Numbered from the stretch's first letter, positions 1 to 12,243 are shown. The stretch is DNA of 64,000 nt from Echinometra lucunter (GCA_029962745.1 CM057154.1:14959723-15023722); one strand, 5' to 3'. Program-made: numbers and translations. Notes: generated by a model not told the origin, from the letters alone.

Positions 1-6
1 AGGTCC

Positions 7-118
7 ATTAACGAACCCTATTTTTTCCGATTAACGAACCCTATTGCATTTTCGGATTGACGAACCTTATTTCACTTTCGGATTAACGTTACTATTTCAA
101 TTTCGGATAAACGAACCT
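7..118. repeat. degenerate 26-bp tandem repeat
   Basis: About four and a half imperfect copies of a unit resembling TTAACGAACCCTATT plus a TTTCGGA ending follow each other at a spacing near 25-26 bp. The copies drift toward the right and a last half-unit with GAACCT is seen near 110. No coding frame persists. The array may continue beyond the left edge. Confidence 0.75.
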
Positions 119-430
119 AAAGGTATACATAATTCGTGTGTTCGGAATAGCGAACCTTGGAATGACAAGACGCACCTGGTCTAACCGCCTTTGTTCAAAC
201 CCCACTATAGACACAGCGACTGGTTTATTTTTTTTTTGCAAAATACTATATAAGAGTAATTTTTCAATCGTTCTGTAGATCAGAGGAATGCTATCCGTAA
301 GATGACGTTTGCGAGGTTGATTTGCGACACCCTAGATGAAGTCGATACCATTCAACCGTTCGTCTTCCATGTCGCTGATGAACAACCAGGGTAAGAGGGC
401 AAGATAGACTAAGTTTTGTATCATCATCTT

Positions 431-518
431 CGTCATTTCCTTCTTCTTCTTCTTCTTCATCGTCTTCTTATCATTATTATTATCATCATTATTATTATTA
501 TCATCATTATTATTATCA

Positions 519-567
<49 letters not shown>

Positions 568-660
568 CATTATTACTATTATCATTATTATTATTATCAT
601 TATTATTATTATCATCATTATTATTATCATCATTATTATTATTATTGTTGTTGTAGTTGT
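431..660. repeat. (ATT/ATC)n trinucleotide microsatellite
   Basis: Runs of TTC, then mixed ATT and ATC triplets, continue with few interruptions to about 655. Both strands translate as isoleucine or methionine runs, so the two open frames here are artefacts of the repeat. Confidence 0.95.
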
Positions 661-1908
661 TACACGTTTTGTTATTATTATTGATATTATCATCATATAT
701 CAGAAAAGACTATACAAAAGGACAGTAGAATTTTAAGAGAGTCACATGGGTGTCAGGAAAAGAAAAGGACTGACTTAACAGTTTATCAGATCGTGTTTTC
801 CACTCAACATAGATGAAATGCGAAAAATGAGATACAACAAATAATGGATTGCCAGGAAAATTTGAAATGTTTAAAATCAGTGAGAGTTAGTCAACACGCG
901 TTTCAAATACAAATTGTGCTTCCGTTAATGTTTGAAAAGAGATATTAAGGAATATAAAAGCTCCTTCATTATCTGCCTATCTTTGTTTTATTTTATCATT
1001 TTTAGATAACCCGTTTCAAAAAACTTGATATTTTCATGCTTTCATTTTTTTACTCATTTTTTTTTTATCTATTAATTAAGCAATCAATTCTTTCATTTTA
1101 TTATTTATTAATTTACCTGTTTATGTAATGTTTGTTTTTATGCAAAGGTATTTTGAAATTACTATTAATTGTATTAAAGGTAATGTTTTCCAGTAGGCTT
1201 TATTTTCATGCATGTGAAATTGTCTTCATGTTCCTTCCTTGTCCTTAAAAAATCAAATCACGCGACCAGAAAATGCTTATCTTAAGCCTTAAAGGTGCCT
1301 TACAAAATATTCCTCATCCCATATTGTCCACATGTAGGGGAATAAACTCTTTTGCCGACTACAGCGCCACCCACGACTATCCCGACCAATCAGGTGGTTT
1401 TCCAGGTTTCAGTAACAAGCGTGTCAGCTGTAAGGACTTCAATCTCATACCTACACTGGACTTGCGCCATTGGTTGGATGGAAAGTACAAACCTAAGTGC
1501 GGGACATCCACTAAATTATCGAAGCAGGCCGGTGACTAGAATGCGTTCTTATAGGAGAGAAAATAAGTGAATGCGATGGGACATAGAAAGACGATGACGG
1601 CGCAATTCTCCTTAATACCTCTTTCAAAAATTTAAAACAAGAAGAAGAAAGGAGACACAGATAAATATTTTACCGATGGGGTTAATTGGTTCTTAGATTT
1701 AAAAAAAATATTCTGACAAGTAGTTTAGAAATTGTTCTAGCAAGTAGAGATGCGTCGCATTTGCTTTCAGCTGACGAAGGTTTTAAAAAAAAGAAGGGAG
1801 AGTTTTCGATTATTATGATTTTTATGAAGTATATCAAAGGATGTCCGATGCTTAAGACTACTGGTAGTCTATGAAGGAATAAGTATTATTCATGTAGGTA
1901 AGTAGTAC
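661..1908. other. AT-rich stretch with no recognised feature
   Basis: AT-rich sequence with T-runs. The open frame at 1273-1539 (88 codons) has no domain I recognise, no splice borders I trust and no codon pattern that stands out, so I do not call it a gene. Confidence 0.6.
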
Positions 1909-2155
1909 ATGGGCGGCGCTACAGGGGGCAGGGGGACGACCGCCCCCCTCATGATTTTTCAAGTGATAAAAAATGGGAAAATGAGAAAAAGAAGGAAAAA
2001 GAGGAGGAAGATGAAAGAAGAGTGTGGAAAAAGAGGGGCCCGGGGCTTGCAACTATATAATACCCCTATTTATTCATTTTAAACGTTATTAAACTCACCT
2101 ATGGGTCATCCTCCCCCCCCCCCCCCCCCATCAAAATAACCTGGCGCCGGACCTG
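1909..2155. mobile_element. small hAT-like non-autonomous element (copy 1)
   Basis: The ends are imperfect inverted repeats (left CATGGGCGGCG, right CGCCGGACCTG). The interior matches the element at 47112-47348 in order: G-run, C-run, ATGATTTTTCAAGTGAT-like stretch, A/G-rich tract, CTTGCAACTATA, TCAAAATA. No coding capacity. The TSD is not clear in this copy. Assignment to hAT rests on the better-preserved second copy. Confidence 0.75.
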
Positions 2156-3220
2156 AACTAGTATTAAAACTTGGAGTAAAATTTCATGGCACGAAGCACT
2201 GCCAGAGGTTTGACAGACATAGCACCAAATGATCAATACAGTAGGTCGTCTCATTTTTGTCTGGGAATCGCTTTTCCGTTGACATGGTTGATGTAATACG
2301 TTTGGTAATTGGGTTTAGGTTATTCAAAATTATTTTTCTTGAAGACATTGACATTTGTATTGTCAAATATTTACGTGAAATTACGCTCTAGGATATGATG
2401 GCATTCATGAATACGGACTTTGAATTTACTATGAATCTAATTCACATTCACTTTATTCTGCACTCCATGGTGTTTGGGGTCAAATACGTATAAAGTAGGC
2501 GTAGATCGTGCTGCCTTTCTTCTTTGCTAAAGAAAAAAGATAACGTCATTACTATACGAAGTTGGAATTATGATAAGGATGTTTTGAGATAAAGAATTTA
2601 ATGTGACACTAGAGTTTGAAAATATACAGTGTGTATAAGTGTTAAATAGCATATCTTAGCTATTAGGGATTTCTTTCTTCTTTTTTTTTTGTGACCAGAG
2701 CTTTTTAAACTTACGATTTAAAAGCAACATTGCTGATTGTTATTGAATGAAAATGTTTATTAAAGAGGTGTTTTGGGGTAAATTATCTTTACCATATCGT
2801 ATAATTTTTCATTTTATCTCTTCAGGTATTATTCAATAGAAAAAAAAATCGTTATCAAAATACATATACACTCAGTGGGGGTCAGTCATCTTTACTATAT
2901 CGTATACAGTATTTTGTCGTGTAGGTTTATTTGAATGAGCTTTTAAGAAATTTATTTCATTTCCTTTATTCATTTTCATTTCCAAACAAAACAAAGCAGG
3001 CGGTGTTACATATCAACATAAATGGAACAAAGATTAATACACTTTCAACAAACTTTCAAATGAATTATTACATGATCTTTTTTTCAAAGCTGCCAACAAA
3101 TAACAGTTTAAAGCAAACAAAAAAAAAATGTTCGGAAATGCAGAGGCCGAATAGGAAACCAGGCTTGTGGACTGGAGGCTCCTGGAAATTAACGACAAAA
3201 ATAGACAGGCACGGAAACCA
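2156..3220. other. no recognised feature
   Basis: AT-rich DNA with short A and T runs. The frames at 2184-2366 and 2931-3326 look non-coding. The latter runs into the CA microsatellite. Confidence 0.5.
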
Positions 3221-3254
3221 CATCACACACACGCACACCACACCCCCACACACC

Positions 3255-3302
<48 letters not shown>
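3221..3302. repeat. (CA)n microsatellite
   Basis: Mixed CACACA/CCACAC sequence becomes a clean CA dinucleotide run from about 3257 to 3301. It lies directly left of the long inverted-repeat element. Confidence 0.95.
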
Positions 3303-3303
<1 letters not shown>

Positions 3304-3420
3304 TCCCGCATACAAGCGCACGGTGACAGCCCACTTCACCGAAGGCCCGCGAGACCGAGGGCCCGCGACACCGAAGGCCCGCGAGGCCGACTTTTTTGTA
3401 TCTTATTTTCCTTCATCAGG

Positions 3421-3455
3421 TACCGCGGTCGAGTGGTTTAAGGCGCCTCGTTGTT
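3421..3455 (+). other. tRNA-like A-box remnant
   Basis: The sequence around GGTCGAGTGGTTTAAGGCGC resembles the D-arm of class II tRNAs (Leu/Ser). No B box or acceptor stem follows and the right arm lacks the block, so this is at most a tRNA-derived fragment inserted in one arm. Confidence 0.35.
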
Positions 3456-4459
3456 ATCAGAGGGGGAGGGGGGCAGAGCCAAATATTTCCCGGTAACTCC
3501 GTCTAGAATTAGTGGCGTAGCTAGGATTTCGGTTTAGGGGCGGTAGTGAGCACGGGAAGCGCGCTCCCAAGGGGGCTGCAGGGAGGAGGGAGTGTCCCCC
3601 GCGAGCTCCGACGTTCCTTCGAATTGTGTCTTGTCTGCTCCTGCTCCTCTTACGTTCTCTGCCTGTTATCGGGGGGGGGGGGGAGTCAAAAAATTCCCGG
3701 TAACTAAGTTTAGAATTAGTGACGTTGCTAGTATTTCATTTTAGGGGGGGTGGTGAGCATGCAAATCCTGCGAAACACTTATTGAGCGCGCGAAACGGGC
3801 TCTCTGAGGAGGGGGGGGGGGGAGGGTCCAGGGATGGGGCGTTTATTTAGGAATCAAGATGTTAACATAATCGGAAGAGAACAGAGAGAGAGAGGGGGGA
3901 ATGTTAGGAACGATAGGAGAAATTGAAAGTAAAATGAGCTGTGAGAAAAGTATAGAGGAAAAGAACTTGGAAGAATATCCAATTTATTTGAGCGTGCTCT
4001 GTGTCTATCAGTGGGTGGGATGAGTGTGTGCGTTTATATGCAAAATATCTTTAGAATATTTCTGAAAAAGAAAAGCTTGTAATTTGCCAACAGCCCACTT
4101 CGGATGCGGCACCACTGTATTTTGGTTCATCAGTTCTTTAAGAATTATGTTCTAATAGTTGTAACATTTTTTGGTTTCACCTAGGTTGTGTAGATTTCTT
4201 CAGAGACTTTGGCATGATTTCGTTAGACGATGAAGTGAAAGACGGGATGGGGTGTCCGATTTCGTAGTATCATGAAAAGCATTTTTGCAAACTATTCCAA
4301 GTCTAATGAGTTAATACTCCGGTAGAAGCTGAAATGTTATCTTAGAAAATTGATATTAAAAAGGAATTAATTAATGAATAGCTGAATGAATGAATGAATG
4401 CATGAATGATGAATAGATAAATGAACATCTATATTTATTAATTGATTACGCCCTCGTAG

Positions 4460-4740
4460 CAAAGGGGGCGGGGTCAGTTGCCCCCCCCCCCCAAAAAAAA
4501 AACCGCAAACAAAAAAAAAAAAAAAAAGAAAGAAAAAGAAGGGGGAAAACGTGAACGAGAAAAGAAAAAAAGTATAGGAGAACGTAAGAAGAGCGGGAGC
4601 AGACAAGGAATAATTCAAGAATCGTCACAGCTTCCCCCTCCCTGCATCCCCCCCCCCCCCCAGGGAGTTTTGCGCGCTCAGCAAGTGTTTCGCACGCTTC
4701 GCGTGCTGACTACCGCCCCCTTGAATTAAATCCTAGCTTC
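4460..4740. repeat. G-run/C-run hairpin and A/G-rich module in the spacer
   Basis: A G-run, the bridge TCAGTTGC, a C-run, poly(A) and an A/G-rich tract precede GTAAGAAGAGCGGGAGCAGA. The same order recurs at 18983-19306, and the right half (TAAATCCTAGCTTCGCC) corresponds to an arm subunit. Confidence 0.6.
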
Positions 4741-5356
4741 GCCAATAATTTTAGACTTAGTTACCGGGAAATTTTTGGCTGTGCCCCCCCCCCAATAAAA
4801 AAAACAGGCGGAAAACGTAAGAAGAGCAGGAGCAGATAAGGAACATTTCGAAGAAAATGTCGGAGCTTCCGCGCTTCTCGCGGGGGGTCACTCCCCCCTC
4901 CCTGCACCTCCCTTGGGAGCTCGCTTCCCGCGCTCTTCAGTTTACCGCCACCCCTAAACTGAAATCCTAGCTACGCCACTAAATCTAGACGCAGTTACCG
5001 GGAAGTATTTGGCTCTACCCCTTCCCCCTCTGATAACAGGTCTCGCGGGCCTTTGGCCTCGCGGGCCTTCGGTCTCGCGGGCCTTCGGTCAAGTGGGCGG
5101 ACCCAGCGCACAGTACATGGGCCTAAGCAAAGGCACTCAGTAAAGGCACTCCAGATACACTCACAGATATACACCGAAATCACACAATGAAAGGGAGAAC
5201 GGGACGCGGGAGGGCGAGGGCGAGGGGAAAGGGTAGCCTGGCATGTCTCACTCATCTCAGTCGCTCCACACGCAAGGGATGAAGGATGTACGGTGGACTG
5301 AAAGAATTATGAAAGATTAGACAGGATAATGTCAATTATGATTAAAAGGAAATATA

Positions 5357-6263
5357 CACTCAACAAAAAAAAAAAAGAAAGTGAACGCTTTTTCAAGTTC
5401 AGATTTTTCATAGAAGACTGTGATAAAAATCAGTATATCATATATCAAATTAAAGGAAATCTAATGGCCTTTTGATCTGATAGGTAAACATAAAAAGAAA
5501 CTTTTACGCATGAGTGAACACATTCGTTTTTCTCTTCCAAGGTACAAACGTAAAACTTGCAAAAAATTGGCAGTTTGCCATTCATTGTAAATGCCCTTCC
5601 ACAACAATGGGAACAAAAGATCAAACTAACACATTGAGGGACTTGCCTGAAATTACATGATTGAGCCTTTCAGTGCAATATGACGGTGAATTTCAAGTCG
5701 CTTGACATAGGAAAAAAATGGCTGCATTTTTAAAACTTTTACTTTGGCGATTTGGAACAGGTAAATGAATGTGTTGACTTATGCGCAAAACTCATTTTGT
5801 GTTTAAGTTTACTAATTGAAAAAATTGATTAAAATCGAATTTGGGGCATTTAGCCACTCTTGTGTCTACTCCAGATGGCATTTGAATTTTGGATTTAACA
5901 AAAGCTTCTTCTCTTTTTTTCTTTATTTTTCCTCTTTTGCCGGGGGGGGGGGGCGGCTGGAAAGAGATTTAGGGAGCGAAGACTCATTATTGAATGCATC
6001 AACATTGTGTAAGTTTAACCGTTTGCTCCCATAGTTAAGTGGAAGGGCATGTACACGTGAATATCCAATTTTGCCATTTTTACTTTTTTGAACCTTGGAA
6101 GAGAAAAACGGATATGTTCACTCATGCATAAATTTTCGCTTTATTTTCGCATACCAAATCAAAAGACTATTAAATTTTCTTTAATTTGATATTGACTTTT
6201 ATCAAAGTCTTCTATGAAAAATCTGAACTTGAAAAAGTCTTCACTTTCTTTTTTTGTTGAGTG
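5357..6263. mobile_element. long-TIR element, possibly mariner-like
   Basis: Left arm 5357-5602 and right arm 6039-6263 are inverted copies. The tips read CACTCAACAAAAAA and TTTTTTGTTGAGTG, and the arms end at ATGCCCTTCCAC / GTGGAAGGGCAT. The left tip is preceded by TA; the right tip is followed by AA, so a TA duplication is preserved on one side only. CACT-type tips and a TA target fit Tc1/mariner elements, but there is no transposase in the 0.44-kb centre. Confidence 0.75.
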
Positions 6264-6489
6264 AATTTCGGCTGTGTAAGACTGGGGTGGAGGAGAGAAT
6301 TCCATATTTTCGGTCTGGTTAATGTGATTGGCAAAAAGTGTTCTTGTTCTTGGTAACTGAAATCATCTAGATTACATTGGGGCAATTATGAAACTGCTGA
6401 TTCCTAGCAAACATTGAGTAAAAAAATACGTGGTAGCTCGTGATTATTCATCTGAAACATAAATACCTCAAATTGAAAAGATATTTCAT

Positions 6490-7450
6490 TGATCCTCAAA
6501 AGTTAATTAGATTAAAAAAAAAAAAAAAACAGAGTCGGTATATATGCGCAAGGTAGTCAGTATTGTAGATTATTCTCACGGCTTTCTTCCGAAGTAACGA
6601 TATCGTGTCTGTTAGGGTCTTCCTTGCGTTGCCCCATTCTGGTATGCCATAGTTGAGAAATAAAGATACATTAATGCATAGCATAGTATAGTGATTTTAA
6701 TATTGAATAATTTGTTGATCATCCCCATATTTCTGGAGACAATGCTACATGCATTGTTTATATGCGGCTTCCAAGATGAATCCTCGTCTACAATCATTCC
6801 TAAAAAAATCTGCTACTATGAACCCTTTTTAACATGGTTCCATCAAGGATGACATGCGAGGGCAAGTAATTAAAAGAATTACTAGAAGGCATAAATATAT
6901 CTTATCTAGATTTTTAAAAGTTTGTTACATTTAATCCACTCAGCAACATGTAGCTACTTGATACACTAAACAGTGTATCAAGTAGATATTGAGGATAACG
7001 ATGGGGGTAAAAATATTAGAGTCATAATAAAAAGGACAATAGATAGGAAGAATTTACGGAAGTCATAAATGTAAGGGATGAAAAGTAAGGGACCCAGGAT
7101 GGACCCTTGGGGATTGCCACAACTTGTTTTAAACAGAAGAATTGGAATTATAGATGCATACAAACTGTCTTCTGTAAAGGTAACTTTCAAATTCTCAAAT
7201 GTTAATGATGTACCTTAATGATAAAGTTTATCGTATCAAACGCTTTCAAGAAGTTTTACAAAATTCCAATAGTATGAAGATAGTGATCGATTGCACGTGC
7301 TGCTTTATCGAGAAAAGTTAAGATTGCGTCAGATGTACTGAGCTTTTCTCTAAACCCAAATTGTGAATCACTTATTACCTTCTTTTCCTGTGAAAAATTT
7401 ATTGTTCCGGAATAATTAAGTTTTTCAAGCATTTGAGAATGGATGTTAGT
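6490..7450 (-). pseudogene. non-LTR reverse transcriptase relic
   Basis: Broken minus-strand frames read in order: a fingers region with SQFGFREKLST near 7350, KAFDTINF near 7240, NPQGSILGPLLFI near 7100, then a thumb-like stretch with SSWKPHI near 6780 and YNTDYLAHI near 6540. These are the successive conserved blocks of Jockey/CR1-type LINE polymerases. Several frameshifts and stops separate them, and the YADD catalytic block is not recognisable, so the copy is dead. No endonuclease domain is left, consistent with 5' truncation. Confidence 0.75.
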
Positions 7451-7786
7451 AAAGATATTAGTCTATAGTTGTTGACAATGAGTGCGTCACCTTTTATAAA
7501 AGATTTTCATGATGATAGTTTTAAGGATTTTTGTTTTGTTTTGTTTTTTGTTTTTGCACATGCGGAAATTTATCATCACCAAGAATGAATCAAAATGATA
7601 GACTATATTGAAAAGAACTGCATGCGATTTTGACGCAAAATATCTAATCTTGAACATATTTGGAACAGCTAAAGGAACAGTAGATACTAAGATCTTAACG
7701 TGTACCAATCACCCAAAGACATTTTGTGCTGGATGTGAGGACTCAATGTCACTACACTAAATATCCCAAATATACTTCTATAAAGA

Positions 7787-7787
7787 G

Positions 7788-7841
<54 letters not shown>
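7787..7841. repeat. (AAT)n microsatellite tail of the L2-like LINE
   Basis: An uninterrupted run of AAT triplets sits at the 3' end of the minus-strand LINE, immediately before TGCATTTATATAGCGC on the plus strand. Confidence 0.9.
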
Positions 7842-7844
<3 letters not shown>

Positions 7845-7901
7845 CATTTATATAGCGCATTTTCCATATAGCATGTTCAAATGCGCTTTACGGTGAACTT
7901 A

Positions 7902-10803
7902 TTAATGAAACAAGTGAGTTTTTAGGTGTTTTTTGAAAACATTGAGAGATTGTTGGTTCCGGAGTGTATGGGGTAGTTGATTCCACAGTTTGGGAGCAGC
8001 AGATGAAAATGCCTTGTCACCAAGTGTGGCCAGCATCTTGGAAGTAGGATAGTTCAGTGTGATACCTTGTGAGGAGCGGAGGGTGTACTGGGACGGTTGA
8101 CGGATAGTTATGAGTTCAGATAAGTAGGGAGGAGCGAGACCATGGATGCATTTGAAAGTGAGTAGAAGTATCTTGTAGTGGATCCTGGACCTGATGGGAA
8201 GCCAGTTCAGTTGACGGAGGACTGGTTGCATGTGGGAGAATTTGGGTGTACCTGTGGCAAGTCTGGCAGCTGCATTTTGAACTCGCTGTAATTTCTCAAT
8301 CTGGGTAGCAGTGACACCATAAAGCAGACCATTACAGTAATCCAGGCGGCTGGTGATGAAAGCATGGATCATGGTGAGTAATGATCTTTGGTCCAGATAC
8401 TTGCGAATTCGACGGATGTTGTGAAGATGGAAGAAAGCTGCCTTGCATGTCATTAGGACATGCTGATCCAAGTTCAAGGTTGAATCAAAAATACAACCCA
8501 AATTCTTGACATGAGAAACCGGAACAATATCAGCTTCGCCAACCTTGATGTGGGGAATGTTAATCTTTTGGAGTTGCCGTCGTGTGCCAATGATAAGGAA
8601 CTCTGTATCATAATCTTTGATCAGCAATCTGTTCTTAACCATCCAAGTTCGAATATCACTGAGACAGGACTCCATCACTGCTACAGCTTCTCTTTCACTA
8701 ACATCACCATTGGGCTTGAATGAAAAGTAAAGCTGAGTATCATCAGCATAGCAGTGGGCATATGGGAGATGTTTCTCTAGGACATCAAACAGGTCAGACG
8801 TATAGATAGAGAACAGGAGTGGCCCCAGACAGGATCCTTGCTGGACGCCGCACTGCAGGTCGAACCTCTCGGAATGGGAGCCGCGGATAATTACTCGCTG
8901 ACTTCTACCAAGTAGGTATGATTGAAACCATTCCAATGCATGTCCGGAAAGCCCTATCTTTGTTTGCAAACGTCTTAGAAGGGCTTTATGGTCAACAGTG
9001 TCGAAGGCGGAGCTCAGATCAAATAACACAAGTAGAGTGACTTTCTGGGAGTTCATATTGAGAAGTATGTCATTCTTAATTTTCAGCAAGGCAGTTTCAG
9101 TGCTATGATTTTTCCTGTAAGCTGACTGGAAGAGGGGAAATAGAGAATGATCAACCATGTGACGGTGAAGCTGGTCACAGACAGCACTCTCTACCAATTT
9201 GGATAGGAAGCTCAGGTTGCTAATTGGGCGATAGTTCTTAAAGTCACACTCCATTCCATATCTCTTCAATAGTGGTGTAATGAAAGCCTCCTTCCAGTCT
9301 TCAATAAATGTTCCAGACTGAAGGGATAAATTGACGATATCTGTCAAGACTGGAAGGAGCAGCTCCAGACAGCTCACAAGAAGTTGAGAAGGCACTGGAT
9401 CACGCTGGCAAGACTTCTTTCCACATCTCACAACAAGAGCCTTGACATCTGAAACCGATAAGGTGGAGAAGTGGTCAAGCACGATATCATCAGGAGGACA
9501 TGAAGACAAAGAACTGGAAGTGGATGGAGGTGTAGTAGGACATCCGTCAGGAGTGAGTTCATCAATTTTCAGGCGAATTGTTTCAATTTTTTGCATGAAG
9601 AAACTCCCAAAGTCATTTGCCAGAGCTACTGTATCTGGATTAGGAGGAAGAGGAACATCTTTGTTGCGTCCAAGTAGCTTATTGGCACACTGGAACAGTT
9701 GACGTGGATTGGACTTGTGTTGATCAATGAGAGACGTGTAGAAGTCATGCCGTGCATCAATCATCACATTATTTGCAAATGTTCTCTTCTCCTTATACGT
9801 AGCAAGATCACTGTCAGAACGTGTGTGTCTCCATTTACGCTCAGCTCGTCTCTTGAGCCTTTTAGCTGTCTTCACATCACTGTTGTACCAAGGAACAAGA
9901 CTGCGAGATGAGATCTTCTTTGTCAAGAGAGGAGCATGATTGTCCAAGGCTTTTGACAAGGTTGTGTTATAACAATCAACCAGTTCAGGTAGATCCCTTG
10001 GAGTATCGGTGCAAAGTCTGGATGAACGAAGGTCATCTTTCAGTGAATCTAGGTCTATGGACTTTATGTTCCGATATGAAATCTCCTTCACAGGTACAAC
10101 AGGCTTCTCAATATTCAAATGACAAATCACGGAAGAATGATCTGAGAGAAAGTGATGTGACCTTGGTTGACAAGATACAATGTTTTCTGCCTGACGGGAA
10201 ATAACAAGATCCAAGATATGGCCTGATTCATGTGTAGGCTCAATGACATGCTGCTGTAGGCCTAAAGAGTCCAAAAGGTCAACAAAGTTAGAAGATGAGG
10301 GGTCATTTGGCAAGTCAACATGAATGTTAAAGTCACCAGCTAGCAGAAGTGGATCCGTAGACAGGATAAGAGGCTCGAGGTATTCACCGAATTCCCTGGC
10401 GAAAGTGCTGACTGAGACTGGATGATTAGCCGAGTATGGTGGCCTATATACGACTGCCAAACACAAGCGAAAAGATTCACACTCAATGCTCCATTCCGAA
10501 TATTCGAAGGATTGATAAAGTTTCAGTTCATGCTTCGTCTTGTATACCTTCTCTAGCCAAGAGGGCTATGCCACCACCAGGTCGAGATGGTCGGGGATGA
10601 TCAAGAAGCTTATAGCCCGGTGGGGTCACTTCAGCCCTGTTGGCGTCGTCAATATCTTTCAACCAGGTCTCAGTTATAACAAAGAGATCAAATTTCTCAT
10701 TAATGACATAGTCAACCAAGGAGCATGCTTTGTTCCGAACTGATCGCGCATTGACCATGCCAAATTTCACATTCGACTTCCTTCCATCCGGGCATTGGCA
10801 CAT
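7902..10803 (-). pseudogene. L2-type ORF2: AP endonuclease plus reverse transcriptase, one frameshift
   Basis: The N-terminal piece (10803-10528, 91 aa) holds NARSVRNK, ITETWL and GGGIALL of the apurinic-type endonuclease. The larger piece (10466-7902, 854 aa) continues it with VYRPP, GDFN (residues 44-47) and SDH (108-110), then the polymerase: NYRPISNLSFLSKLVE, QSAYRKNHSTETAL, FDLSSAFDTVDH (482-493), GVQQGSCLGPLLF, catalytic YADD (573-576) and NLGCIFDSTLNLDQHV, and a C-terminal block with LNWLPIRSRIHYKILL. The two pieces are offset by a single-base-scale frameshift near 10545; the later frame is open upstream of its first methionine. Family knowledge: endonuclease nicks the target and the polymerase primes on it. 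All catalytic motifs I can see are intact, so this copy is young, but the frameshift should prevent a full product. Confidence 0.9.
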
Positions 10804-12180
10804 AAAATGCTCCTTGTGAGTACTGGTTAGTGAAACAGGGTTCCAATCAAGACGCTTATTTTGGCCACTGCGGCAGCCTCTCCGAGGTATTACGCGTTCA
10901 ATATACTCTCAATTAATATAAAAGCGACTAGTGATGTAGACTAGTCGACGTATGTTTACGCGTGGGCATACTCGAACGGCCATTCGAATTCTGTCAACGC
11001 CCTAATAATGTGCGATGTTATGTTTTCCTTTGTTTCGTTATTTAACTCCTTAACAGTTAATTTCTAGAATGCCGGATAAAGATTTTGGGGGTTATTTCAC
11101 ACTTGATATAGCTGTACACAAATTATTAATTTCATGTGATTGGTACACTCTAATGAAAGCATCTGGAATCGCATGCTCAAAATATCCTGCCCTACTTTGG
11201 CAACAGGAAGCAAGTGACAAAAGTGACATTTCCTGTAAAAGAGCAAAATGGATCTGTCATTTACAGTGACGTCAGTGCAATATCATGATGTCTTGTCTAA
11301 CATATCTATTAGCAGGATCAGTGTTCATGCAAAAAATCTGACCCAGAAGAAAAGCATACTAGGTAAAATATGAAAAATATCATTAACTCATATTTGGTTG
11401 ATATGTCACTTGTTTCTTTTGCCAAAGCAGGAAAGTATTGTTCTCCTTCATTTTTTTTAAAATAATTTTTCTATTCAGCCGTAAATGTTTTCTACTGTGA
11501 TATGTACAGTGATTTTTTTTTTCTTTTTGTCGTCGTACTATGTCAGAATCTTTCATTTGTTAAAAATTTCAAAAGTGGTGTTCTTACTCCATCATTTTTG
11601 TTATTTCTTAAACCAAATGAAAGACAGATCGCTGTAATTACATGAGTTTTACACGTGTAACAACTTTTTGAATGAACGATATTTACACAGACTCATGCAT
11701 TTGAGATTTCCTTTTTTATTGTAACTATATATGAACTGAGTTGAATTAAAGTAATTCACTATCCGCTACATGATTACAAGCCATGTAGAAAGTCGAATTT
11801 GTATTATTACTGAATGACACATGTACAATATACAAAACACATCGAATATATTCAATTGGAAGGAAAGTTGATCACTATAACCTGATGCATGAATGTTTTT
11901 CCAGAATGTCTAATATGAGCAAGAAAATTTCCTTCTCCACGCGCACTTCATTACTTTCTCTATCTGCATATAACTAAACATAATAATGTCAGTTATGTAA
12001 AATGATTCAATGCGTCAGCTGCATAATTCATTTGCACACAGTCACTAAGAAAGTTTTGTATCATTGTAGGACATTATTCAAGTTAAAACGTAAACATTTA
12101 AATTCATTAAACTGCTGAAAGAAAACGCAATTCAAAGGTGTCGATTAAAGTGAAATCCTTTTAGTTTCTTTATAAAGAAA
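10804..12180. other. possible LINE leader, then no recognised feature
   Basis: 10804-10925 may be the 5' leader of the L2-like LINE. From there to 12180 I see AT-rich DNA with no coding signal; the 66-codon frame at 11069-11269 looks like chance. Confidence 0.5.
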
Positions 12181-12183
12181 CCT

Positions 12184-12243
12184 CTCCTTTATATTTTTCT
12201 CTGATAGTCCCTTTGTTATTTTTCTCTGATAGTCCCTTTGTTA
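12184..12243. repeat. two-copy 26-bp tandem duplication
   Basis: The words TTTTTCTCTGATAGTCCC and TTTGTTAT are repeated back to back without changes. Confidence 0.85.

Larger units (their letters stand above)
3324..5104. mobile_element. long-TIR element with duplicated arm subunits (MULE or foldback-like)
   Basis: The left arm (about 3324-3830) and right arm (about 4650-5104) are reverse complements over most of their length, with indels. Outer ends carry several CCGAAGGCCCGCGAG-type repeats. Each arm then holds two tandem subunits of roughly 200-230 bp, each containing TCCCGGTAACT, TCTAGAATTAGTGGCG and TAGCTAGGATTT followed by GCTCC-rich sequence. The flanks are AGCGCACGG (3315-3323) and AGCGCACAG (5105-5113), a 9-bp direct repeat with one mismatch. 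Long TIRs with 9-bp TSDs are typical of Mutator-like elements; a foldback element is the alternative. The 0.8-kb spacer has no transposase frame. Confidence 0.7.
7785..10803 (-). mobile_element. nearly full-length L2/CR1-like LINE
   Basis: The element runs right to left. Its endonuclease-polymerase frame occupies 10803-7902. A short 3' untranslated part (7901-7842) includes the minus-strand word GCGCTATATAAATGCATT, and the element ends in an (ATT)n tail at 7841-7787. A microsatellite tail directly after a short 3' UTR is usual for L2/CR1 elements. The 5' limit is uncertain: sequence to about 10920 may be leader. I found no ORF1. This is the most complete mobile element in the window. Confidence 0.85.

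Noticed and set aside
416..736. Open frames reading poly-Ile on both strands
   Set aside because: They translate an ATT/ATC microsatellite.
1273..1570. 88- and 72-codon overlapping frames
   Set aside because: No domain, no family resemblance and two competing frames.
1909..2163. TSD for the first copy of the CAGGGGCGGCG family
   Set aside because: AGTAGTAC and AACTAGTA share only a 5-base word at different offsets.
3421..3455. Functional tRNA-Leu/Ser gene
   Set aside because: Only an A-box-like stretch; no B box, anticodon arm or acceptor stem.
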